Of a stretch of DNA of 19,417 nucleotides, positions 9,101 to 15,160 are shown one piece after another. The first letter of the stretch is position 1, and each line of letters opens with the position of its first letter. Made by a program: the position numbers and the translations under genes. This stretch comes from Bryobacterales bacterium. GTDB lineage: Bacteria > Acidobacteriota > Terriglobia > Bryobacterales > Bryobacteraceae. The notes under the pieces are model-generated. The model saw only the letters and a list, made by a program, of their open reading frames with translations. It was not told where the DNA came from and made no database searches. The stretch covers positions 1-19,417 of the forward strand of contig JAEUQE010000180.1 of assembly GCA_016789785.1 (NCBI GenBank), written 5' to 3'.

Positions 9101-9483
9101 TGCATGAGAACCGTGCCCGCTTCCACCGTGATCGTTTCCGCTGTCTGGCCGAGCGTGAGCTTCACATCAAGCCGAGCCACCTGGTCCACCGAGAGTTGAA
9201 AGCGCGAAACCGATGCCTTCTGAAATCCGGGGGCTTCCACCAGCAGCGTGTAGGGACCGGTTGGGACGAAGGGGAACTCGTAATTGCCGAGTGCGTCCGA
9301 AGTGGCAGTTCGCGCAAGGTTGGTGTCCTGGTTGCGCAGTTCGACGCGGGCGCTTTGCACAGCCGCGCCAGAGGGATCAGTGACCGTTCCGGTGACCTTT
9401 GCGGTGACAGCCTGCGGCAACAGAGGGCGGGCGGACGTCATCAAAACGGCAAACAACAACAGCATCCGAAAAGTGAAACGCAT
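6187..9483 (-). CDS. Oar-like TonB-dependent receptor with carboxypeptidase-regulatory-like domain
   Basis: The product has 1098 residues. It starts with a signal peptide (MRFTFRMLLLFAVLMTSA, cleavage probably near residue 25). A carboxypeptidase-regulatory-like beta-sandwich follows (about 28-122: VTGTVTDPSGAAV...GNYEFPFVPTGPYTLLVEAPGF). Next is a plug-like region beginning VGTVIDSQKVVELPLNGRSF, and then a long beta-barrel rich in alternating aromatic residues, ending in VVQFGLKYTF with the terminal Phe typical of outer-membrane proteins. This is the arrangement of the large Oar-type receptors expanded in Acidobacteriota, thought to import oligosaccharides, peptides or other large molecules; the substrate is unknown. 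ATG 9483 is chosen because the signal peptide starts there; the frame stays open to 9711, but that extension is not signal-like. No clear ribosome binding site is visible. A TonB-family gene follows downstream. Confidence 0.93.
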   Translation of the reverse strand: MRFTFRMLLLFAVLMTSARPLLPQAVTAKVTGTVTDPSGAAVQSARVELRNQDTNLARTATSDALGNYEFPFVPTGPYTLLVEAPGFQKASVSRFQLSVDQVARLDVKLTLGQTAETITVEAGTVLMQTENATVGTVIDSQKVVELPLNGRSFVQLALLTPGVNPGTPGSITVRRLRGSVGQAVGMSANGARDTQNRFYYDGIEAMDLDSYSFSFSPSIDAIHEFKVQSSTYSADVGGAPGGQVNLATKSGSNTVHGTAWWFNRNDAFTALNAFQPRVPGAKPPRLNRNQYGANIGGPVLLPKVYNGKDKTFFFFNWESGRQVAGSFGGQALIPPAPLRQGDFSGIAAVINDPTTGQPFPGNRIPSNRIVSHARLFLDGFVPAPNTNEPGINFRGPRVSAPITQDQYVTRIDHTFSARDTLSVSYIYNTQADDTTPTFGFDTRGNTARAQNLSLGQTHVFSPSMVNEFRAGWHRFFETEFFGTTNKPEFDIGNKIGIPGVATRPRDFGPPTFNAGYVMPTVRGIGPRDRLNQLWQVSDNISFRRGAHNFKAGALIARRNWTFDEAVNPRGSFDYNGTVTAPAGTTGTRDNQFAEFLLGLATGAQISVEPFATRMNNWWHAYYFQDDWKVSPNLTLNFGMRYEFYKPPIQRGKATNFDLNGFVPLRQTFQGFSDIADTADRPAALVYADKNDFGPRFGFAYLVPKMKDLVVRGGYGIYYTPEITNSWTTLTLNPPIVRTFSFTGNASNPIQVARAFQAQGTTRAGLFGSGAVDPWLRTTYTQQWNLAVQKKLPKDVFFDIAYVGSKGTNLTLTFDANRPIQVVANPATAPTVASRRPFQGFDAINSTKSIGNSTYHSMQVKAERRVAKGLSLLGAYTWAHSLSNADISSVGGGSFLAGIQDYFDLRGSRSNSIFDIRHRLSIAAIYDVPLFRSHSSAVVRSLLGGWQLGTIITQQTGFAAAMAGGIDTTGTGVISRLNVTGTAPAMLERSQRTRARWFNTGAFAEPVFGSFGSSARLPLHLPGMNQVDASANKVFRLFESHQIQFRAEFFNFFNHVNLGAPGLNIRDTVNFGRVTSTSQGAAGMPGDARVVQFGLKYTF

Positions 9484-9943
9484 TGGAAGAATGTACCACG
9501 CGATGGAGCATGCGATGACCCGAGTGCACTCGGCTGGACGGGAAGTGTCTGCTGGTAAGATTGAGGTACATGGACGCTGCGGTTTTATGAAGGAATGGAA
9601 GCGGTGCTGCACGTGGTGACGCTGGATGTCACGGTACCGCTGGCAGAGATCTACCGGCGCGTCGAGTTCGAAGAAGGACAGGCATAGCGCCGGCGCGGGC
9701 GCACGGACCACTCGTTGCGTTGCTGCGTCTGCGAGCGTTCAGGAGAGTAGCCACTCACGGATAGGACCGTCTCGCAGGCCGAGCGCCATCTCGAACGGTC
9801 GTGCGAACAGGCGATGACACCTGGTCGCCACGCATTACGAGGCGAGGCGAGCCTCCTCCTGCAAGAGTGCCGAAGCTACCCACTCCCGGCCATCAATGAG
9901 CGAGTGGCGTCTGAAAGCGACGACACGCCGGCCCGTTGCTCCA
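9484..9943. other. 460-bp gap between rluE and the Oar-like receptor
   Basis: I see no convincing gene here. It holds a 14-base palindrome (9520-9533), a 30-codon plus-strand frame at 9599-9691 (ATG to TAG, poor ribosome binding site), and two related 30-base stretches at about 9729-9759 and 9869-9898, each containing a TA-CCACTC core preceded by AAGC or AGTAG and ending in CGG. On the minus strand one frame contains REW-type peptides at both copies, interrupted by TAA and TGA, so the area may be decayed coding sequence or dispersed repeats. It also has to contain the receptor promoter. Confidence 0.4.
9520..9533. promoter_or_regulatory. 14-bp perfect palindrome upstream of the Oar-like receptor
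   Basis: CCGAGTGCACTCGG reads the same on both strands and is centred about 43 bases upstream of the receptor start codon. This is a plausible place for a dimeric regulator to bind, but no regulator gene lies nearby and no core promoter was identified. Confidence 0.35.
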
Positions 9944-10501
9944 TCAGCGGATTTGGACTTCACGCCACTGGCCCGGCTCCAGACCTTCGATCCGCCAATC
10001 TCCGATCGCGATACGAATCAGCCGCAATGTCGGATGCCCGACGGCCGCGGTCATGCGGCGCACCTGACGATTGCGTCCTTCCGTCAATGTGATCTCGATC
10101 CAGGCAGTCGGCACCGACTTGCGAAAGCGCACCGGGGGATCGCGAGGCGGCACCGAAGGCTCCTGCGCAAGCAGTGTCACTTTGCACGGACGCGTGCGCA
10201 CGCCCTGAATCGCGACGCTCCTACGAAGCGACGACAGTGCCGCCTCATCCGGGATGCGTTCCACCTGCACCCAATAGGTCCGCTCGTGGGCGAACCGCGG
10301 ATCCGTGAGCCTGTGCTGCACACGGCCGTCACTGGTCAGCAGCATGAGCCCTTCGCTGTCGTGATCCAAGCGTCCCGCCGCGTACAAGCCGCCGAACGGG
10401 ATGTATTGCGCCAGCGTCGGATGGCCCGTGCGATCCGGGTCTGTGAACTGGCTCAGCACACCGTACGGTTTGTAGAACAGCAGATGCTTCGGCGCTGCCA
10501 T
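9944..10501 (-). CDS. rluE: 23S rRNA pseudouridine(2457) synthase RluE
   Basis: The product has 185 residues and acts in the cytoplasm on 23S rRNA, changing a uridine to pseudouridine (position 2457 in E. coli numbering). It opens directly with LLFYKPYGVLSQFTD without an S4 domain, as in RluE and unlike RsuA or RluB. The catalytic motif is GRLDHDSEGLMLLT (43-56) with the nucleophilic Asp46. The second half carries PPVRFRKSVPTAW (122-134) and EGRNRQVRRMTAAVGHPTLR (141-160), closely parallel to E. coli RluE. Its ATG lies five bases after the stop codon of the upstream amidohydrolase, so the two genes are very probably co-transcribed and may be translationally coupled, since no separate Shine-Dalgarno sequence is visible. 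The partner is functionally unrelated, so I read this as shared transcription rather than a shared pathway. Confidence 0.93.
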   Translation of the reverse strand: MAAPKHLLFYKPYGVLSQFTDPDRTGHPTLAQYIPFGGLYAAGRLDHDSEGLMLLTSDGRVQHRLTDPRFAHERTYWVQVERIPDEAALSSLRRSVAIQGVRTRPCKVTLLAQEPSVPPRDPPVRFRKSVPTAWIEITLTEGRNRQVRRMTAAVGHPTLRLIRIAIGDWRIEGLEPGQWREVQIR

Positions 10502-10506
10502 TGCGG

Positions 10507-11934
10507 CTACTTGCGCACGGCCGCACGCACGGCCTTGCCCGGATGGACACCCTCCACGATCTTGCCTTCACTCACGACGGGTGTGCCGTTCACCACGACA
10601 TAAGGAATGCCTTGCGAAGGAACCGCGGGCTTCTGGAAAGTCGACAGATCGAGCACCTTGTCCGCATCGAAGATCGCCAGATCCGCGTCGGCGCCTACAC
10701 GGATGCGACCCTTGTTCTTCATCGCCGGCACATATTTTTCGAGGCGCTGCGCGGGCATCAGACTCATCTTGCGTATGGCATCGGAAAGCGAGAGGGCCTT
10801 CTGTTCACGGACGAAGCGGCCCAGCACTCTCGCGTAGGTGCCCGCGCCTCGCGGATGGCCTTTGCCGTTCGTGATCAAGCCATCGCTGGCGATCATCGTC
10901 AGCGGACTCGCGACTACTTCGGAGACGACTCTGTCGGGGATCATGTGCATGATCACCATGCCACCTTGCGCGCGGTACTTCGCAAAAGTGCTGGCATTGA
11001 GACGCTCACCGGAGGCGATCCACTCCACGCCGCCATAGTCGATGCCGAGCACCTTCTGCCAACCCGCATCGAACATCGCTGAACTGAGTTCCGTCATTGC
11101 GGCGTTGTAGGGATAGCACTCGGTCGTGATGTCGAGCCCGCGGGCCTGCGCCTCGCGAATCACCTGAAGCATGCGTGGGGCCTGCGCCAGCCCACTCGAG
11201 GTGAGATGGACCACATGCACCGGAGCGCCGGTAACGGCTGATGCGGAGATCACTTCTTCGAGCGCGTTCAGACCATCGGGCTCGGCCTGGCCCATGTGCC
11301 GGATGTGCACGAAGACCGGCGCGGCGAATCGTGCAGCGACGCGGAACATCTCCAGGATCTCCCATCGCGAGGCGGCTGGTGTGTACTGAATCCCGAAGCC
11401 GACTCCGAGTGAGCCCTGCTGCAAACCGCGCTCGACGGCCGCTTTCATGACGGTAATCTCTTCATCACTGGATGGCTTGCGCGCACCGTCGCCAGACGGA
11501 ACCAGCGTCTTGGCGGGATCCTTCATCACGGACATGCGCGCTGGCACATGTCCCACGCTGACGCCAGAATGAATCAGCCGTTTGCCTTCTCGCACGCGAT
11601 ACCATTCCTCGACATCGCCAGTGCCGATTTCCAACTCAAGCGCTGTGGTGACACCGTCACGCGCTTGCAGCCGGTGATTCTCATCGTCCTGCCCATGAGC
11701 ATGCAGGTCAATGAATCCGGGCGCGACAACGAGGCCCTTCGCATCGATCGTGCGTGTGGCTTTGAGTGGGGATGTGGTGATGGCCGCGATTCGGCCTGTG
11801 CGCACTCCGATGTTGCGCACCGCATCGAGCTTGGACTCCGGGTCCACTACGCGGCCGCCGGCGATCACGAGATCGTACTGCTGCCCGAGCGCCACAATGC
11901 AGGCCGCGGCAAACGCGAGGAGTGTTTTTCCCAT
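10507..11934 (-). CDS. Secreted amidohydrolase, D-glutamate deacylase-like
   Basis: The product has 475 residues. A signal peptide (MGKTLLAFAAACIVALGQQ) sends it to the periplasm. The mature part is an amidohydrolase-superfamily barrel of the N-acyl-D-amino acid deacylase group: DLVIAGGRVVDPESKLDAVRN (21-41), the metal-binding GFIDLHAHG (73-81, His78 and His80), His210/His213 in VHIRHMG, His243 in VVHLTSSG, Asp351 in ASDG, and the C-terminal GADADLAIFDADKV composite domain. It would remove an acyl group from an acylated D-amino acid. Classic D-aminoacylases use a cysteine as bridging ligand just after GVTT; here the stretch reads GVTTALELEIGTG, so Glu100 or Glu102 probably takes that place. 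ATG 11934 fits the signal peptide; ATG 11964 is in frame upstream. The gene is divergent from a TonB-dependent receptor and followed by rluE after five bases. Substrate is inferred only. Confidence 0.85.
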   Translation of the reverse strand: MGKTLLAFAAACIVALGQQYDLVIAGGRVVDPESKLDAVRNIGVRTGRIAAITTSPLKATRTIDAKGLVVAPGFIDLHAHGQDDENHRLQARDGVTTALELEIGTGDVEEWYRVREGKRLIHSGVSVGHVPARMSVMKDPAKTLVPSGDGARKPSSDEEITVMKAAVERGLQQGSLGVGFGIQYTPAASRWEILEMFRVAARFAAPVFVHIRHMGQAEPDGLNALEEVISASAVTGAPVHVVHLTSSGLAQAPRMLQVIREAQARGLDITTECYPYNAAMTELSSAMFDAGWQKVLGIDYGGVEWIASGERLNASTFAKYRAQGGMVIMHMIPDRVVSEVVASPLTMIASDGLITNGKGHPRGAGTYARVLGRFVREQKALSLSDAIRKMSLMPAQRLEKYVPAMKNKGRIRVGADADLAIFDADKVLDLSTFQKPAVPSQGIPYVVVNGTPVVSEGKIVEGVHPGKAVRAAVRK

Positions 11935-12039
11935 GAGGAAGAGCGTACCATTCACGGAGTCCATCGGGACACAGACGCAGCGTGCCGCGCCGCTGCGCGT
12001 GTGAAGCGCCGGGAACTGCGTCGCGCCGGGGCAACAGCA

Positions 12040-12045
12040 TAGAAT
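12040..12045 (+). promoter_or_regulatory. Possible -10 element of the second receptor gene
   Basis: TAGAAT matches five of six bases of the sigma-70 -10 consensus. Transcription would begin near 12051, leaving a leader of about 20 bases that contains the ribosome binding site before ATG 12072. The -35 region (about 12017-12022) is poor, so this is tentative. It favours ATG 12072 over ATG 12057. The 137-bp divergent gap (11935-12071) must also hold the promoter of the amidohydrolase, which I could not place. Confidence 0.4.
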
Positions 12046-12060
12046 CGAGATTTGAGATGA

Positions 12061-12067
12061 AAGGGAG
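12061..12067 (+). promoter_or_regulatory. Ribosome binding site of the second receptor gene
   Basis: AAGGGAG lies four bases before ATG 12072. It falls inside the frame if translation started at ATG 12057, so it decides the start in favour of 12072. Confidence 0.6.
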
Positions 12068-12071
12068 AACG

Positions 12072-14309
12072 ATGTTGCGAGGGCTTTCGCTGCTCCTGCT
12101 ACTCGTGCCGCAGTGTGATGCCGCCGAGGTCGGCGGTCAGGTAGTGGATGCAACCAATGGACAGCCCTTGGCGCGCGTGTTGATCCGCAACTATCGCGGC
12201 GAAGCACGGGCAGAGACCGACGCCCAAGGGCGCTTCACCATCGCTTTGCCGGAGAACGCCGACCTGCTCTTCTCATCGGTGGGCTATCGTCCCTACCGGC
12301 TCACGATTGATGCGACCAGTGCACGCGAGTTCGAGATCCGCCTGGTACCCGACACACTGCGCACCTCCCAATCCGTCGATGTAAGCGCGGGCCCGTTCGC
12401 CCTGGAACCCGCGGCATCGGGCAACGCGCTGAGCCTTGCCGGCGCCGAGTTGCGAAACCTCGCCAGCGTGCTTTCCGACGATCCACTCCGGGCGATTCAA
12501 GGGCTGCCCGGCGTGAATCCCAACGACGATTTCCAGAGCCAGTTGTCACTGCGAGCCGCGGGCCTCAATCGGATCGGCGTCTATGTGGACGGCATCCTCC
12601 TGCATTCGCCGTATCACACCGTGCAGGGCGATCCAACGAGTGCTTCGCTTACAGTGCTCTCCAGTGATCTCATCGAAAGCGCGGTGCTCTATCCGTCCGC
12701 ACCATCACCGAACTTCTCCGATCGCACGGCGGCTGCCGTGGACCTGCGCCTGCGCGACGGTGATCGCAAGAAGTTCACTGGGCGCGGTGCGGCGAGCGCG
12801 TCGAATGCATCCATGAGTCTGGAAGGACCGCTCGGAAACAAGGAACGCGCTTCGTGGCTCGTCAGTGCCCGCAAGAGCTATCTGCAGTACATCATCAACG
12901 CCACCAGTGACGAGCCTGGACTCGCGTTCGGCTTCTCTGACCTGCAGGGGAGGATCGCCTACGATCTCACGCCGCGCCACACCGCGCGCCTGAGCGTGAT
13001 CCATGGACGTTCCGGGCTCGATCGCACCGGAGCGGAGCAGCGGCTGGGGCTGAACGGGTTCTTCGATACCGACTATGACTTCACCATCGCGAACGCCTCG
13101 TCGCGATGGTCTCCCGGCGGGAACTTGAGTCTGCAGAATTCGTTCGCCTGGATGCGTGAGAGCTTCTTCAATCGCAACCGGCAATTGAATCCGTTGTCCG
13201 GAGGGCACTACGGCGAGTGGATCTACAACTCGGACAATCAATGGCAGTGGAGTGAACAGGGCACGTTGTCCTTCGGCGCCACGGTGCGGCGGTTGCGCGA
13301 TAACGGATTCATTGACCGGCGCAATGCAACGCCGCCGCTCGCTGTCAACATCGACACTTGGCGCGGCACTGGGCTGCGCAGCGGAGCGCACGTCTTTCAG
13401 CATTACAGCTTGTGGAGCGGGAAACTTCAGTTGCGCACCGGTGGCCGCTACGATCATCACGATGCGAGCGATGTCCGGGCACTGAGTCCTGTCGCCGCTG
13501 CGGCTATCAATCTCAGCAGCAGCACCGCGCTGCATCTGAATTGGGGCTTGAATTTACAGTATCCGGAACTCTCCCAAAGCTTCTCGCGGCTCGGCCGGCG
13601 CACGTTGTTGCCGGAACGCGCGAGCGCCGTGAATCTTGCGCTCGAACAGCGCTTGGATGAACGGACGCGCATCCGCGTGGAGGCGTATCAACGTCTGGAT
13701 CGCGATCTGATGTGGCGGCCGGCTCAAGAAGCTCGCATCTTGAACGGGCGCGTGTTCGGAGGCAACCTGCTTGCGCCCTATGCCAACTCGCTGCGTGGCT
13801 ATGCGCGCGGGGTGCAGATCTTCGTGCAGCGCCGGACGAGCAACGGCATCACGGGATGGGTGTCGTATGCTTACGGCACGTCGCGCTATCGCGACGGTGT
13901 CACGGGTGGAAGGTTTGCCTCCGACTTCGATCAAACACACACGCTGAACGTGTTCGGAAGCTACCGCATCCGGCCGACCGTGAACGTCAGCACGCGATGG
14001 GTATATGGCAGCGGCTTCCCCGTGCGCGGGTATTTTCGCGGGACTGACATTAACCGCGCCTTCCTTTCTGATATGCGCAATCAGTTGCGATTGCCGGTCT
14101 ATCACCGCATGGACCTCAGAGCGAACAAGACCTTTGTGAAGAAGGGCTGGCATGTCACCTTGTTTGCGGAGGTGATCAACCTCTACAACCGCGACAACCT
14201 GCGCTTTGACGACTTGCGTGGCTTCAATGGACAAACGGGCGAGGCCCGTCTTGGATTCGACGGATTGCTGCCGATCATTCCGTCGGCGGGTGTGGCGATC
14301 GACTTCTGA
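12072..14309 (+). CDS. TonB-dependent receptor with N-terminal regulatory-like domain
   Basis: The product has 745 residues. A signal peptide (about 1-18) ends near CDAAE. A carboxypeptidase-regulatory-like domain follows (about 19-95: VGGQVVDATNGQPLARVLIRN...ETDAQGRFTIALPE), then a TonB plug (about 128-235: VLSDDPLRAIQGLPGVNPND, SLRAAGLNRIGVYVDGILLHSP), and an outer-membrane beta-barrel ending in AGVAIDF with a terminal Phe. The protein imports an unknown ligand with energy from a TonB complex. It is shorter than the Oar-like receptor at 6187-9483 and only loosely similar to it. ATG 12072 is chosen because of the ribosome binding site just upstream; ATG 12057 would give five extra residues. 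The stop codon overlaps the start of a methyltransferase gene (TGATG), and the gene is divergent from a secreted amidohydrolase, which suggests the receptor may handle a ligand connected with that enzyme. Confidence 0.9.
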   Translation: MLRGLSLLLLLVPQCDAAEVGGQVVDATNGQPLARVLIRNYRGEARAETDAQGRFTIALPENADLLFSSVGYRPYRLTIDATSAREFEIRLVPDTLRTSQSVDVSAGPFALEPAASGNALSLAGAELRNLASVLSDDPLRAIQGLPGVNPNDDFQSQLSLRAAGLNRIGVYVDGILLHSPYHTVQGDPTSASLTVLSSDLIESAVLYPSAPSPNFSDRTAAAVDLRLRDGDRKKFTGRGAASASNASMSLEGPLGNKERASWLVSARKSYLQYIINATSDEPGLAFGFSDLQGRIAYDLTPRHTARLSVIHGRSGLDRTGAEQRLGLNGFFDTDYDFTIANASSRWSPGGNLSLQNSFAWMRESFFNRNRQLNPLSGGHYGEWIYNSDNQWQWSEQGTLSFGATVRRLRDNGFIDRRNATPPLAVNIDTWRGTGLRSGAHVFQHYSLWSGKLQLRTGGRYDHHDASDVRALSPVAAAAINLSSSTALHLNWGLNLQYPELSQSFSRLGRRTLLPERASAVNLALEQRLDERTRIRVEAYQRLDRDLMWRPAQEARILNGRVFGGNLLAPYANSLRGYARGVQIFVQRRTSNGITGWVSYAYGTSRYRDGVTGGRFASDFDQTHTLNVFGSYRIRPTVNVSTRWVYGSGFPVRGYFRGTDINRAFLSDMRNQLRLPVYHRMDLRANKTFVKKGWHVTLFAEVINLYNRDNLRFDDLRGFNGQTGEARLGFDGLLPIIPSAGVAIDF

Positions 14310-15058
14310 TGACGAATGGAGCGAAATCCGGAATGAACTCACTGTATGCGGAGCATGCGCATTGGTGGCCGCTGATGTCACCGCCTGAGGACTACGAGGA
14401 GGAGGCCGCGGAACTCCTGCCACGGCTGTTGGATGGACTGGAAGGAGTGGAGGCGCCGTCGCTGTTGGAGTTGGGATGCGGCGGTGGAAGCCTTGCATCC
14501 CATTTCCAGGGGCACTTCGCGATGACGCTCACCGACCTGTCGCCGGAGATGCTTGCCGTAAGCAAAACTGTGAATCCCGAGGCCGAGCACTTTGCAGGCG
14601 ACATGCGTTCGCTGCGGCTTGGCCGTACGTTCGATCGCGTATTCATTCACGATGCGATCATGTACGCCGCGGACGCGGGCAGCGTGCTCGCAGTGCTGCA
14701 AACAGCGGCAGCGCATTGCAAGCCGGGAGGCCGCGTCATCGTGGTGCCCGACTATGTGAGCGAGACCTTCGAACCGTCCACCGAGCACGGAGGCAACGAC
14801 AGCGACGATGGCCGCGCATTCCGCTATCTCGAGTGGGTGTGGGATCCGGACCCTGACGACAACACCTTTGAAGCTGTTTACTCCTACGTGATGCGGGAGG
14901 CCGACGGCCGTATCCACACGGCGGTTGATCATCAGGTGGAAGGGTGTTTTCCTTACGCGCAGTGGCTTCAGTGGTTCGAACAAGCCGGCATTCCCGCCAC
15001 ATCGGCGCTTGACTCCTGGAACCGGCACGTCTTCACTGGCGTGCCCCGAACCGCGTAA
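14309..15058 (+). CDS. Class I SAM-dependent methyltransferase
   Basis: The product has 249 residues with a Rossmann-type methyltransferase fold. Motif I is LLELGCGGGSL (52-62), which binds S-adenosylmethionine. An acidic residue follows the second strand (TDLSPEML, 75-82), GDMRSL lies near 98-103, and FDRVFIHDAIMY (108-119) fits motif IV. CKPGGRVIVV marks the strand after motif IV. Substrate is unknown; the protein has no signal peptide, so it acts in the cytoplasm. Its ATG overlaps the stop of the upstream receptor gene (TGATG), which strongly suggests translational coupling. A later ATG at 14333 (MNSLYAEHAHWW) is an alternative start that would better match the typical N-terminus 'YDxxAxxYDxL...'. 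The gene is convergent with the S9 peptidase gene, 102 bp away; that gap shows only a short CCTG/CAGG inverted repeat. Confidence 0.9.
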   Translation: MTNGAKSGMNSLYAEHAHWWPLMSPPEDYEEEAAELLPRLLDGLEGVEAPSLLELGCGGGSLASHFQGHFAMTLTDLSPEMLAVSKTVNPEAEHFAGDMRSLRLGRTFDRVFIHDAIMYAADAGSVLAVLQTAAAHCKPGGRVIVVPDYVSETFEPSTEHGGNDSDDGRAFRYLEWVWDPDPDDNTFEAVYSYVMREADGRIHTAVDHQVEGCFPYAQWLQWFEQAGIPATSALDSWNRHVFTGVPRTA

Positions 15059-15160
15059 GGGCCGTACGAAAAAGACCGCGCTCGCCGCTTGTCGTCACCT
15101 GCTTGCAGGCTTCGGCTTGTGGCTCGCGCGGCCATCCCGATCCGTCCAATCGTTGTGGGA

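Noticed and set aside
9599..9691. A 30-codon plus-strand frame (starting MEAVLHVVTL)
   Set aside because: The AAGGA touches the ATG, spacing is not workable, and nothing supports expression; it could be a gene fragment but evidence is too thin to call.
11934..11964. ATG at 11964 as start of the amidohydrolase
   Set aside because: It adds ten polar residues in front of a good signal peptide that begins at 11934, and neither site has a clear ribosome binding site; the later start is simpler.
15098..15109. CCTGC-TT-GCAGG inverted repeat between the methyltransferase and the S9 peptidase as a terminator
   Set aside because: Only four pairs remain once a workable loop is left, and no T-run follows on either strand.
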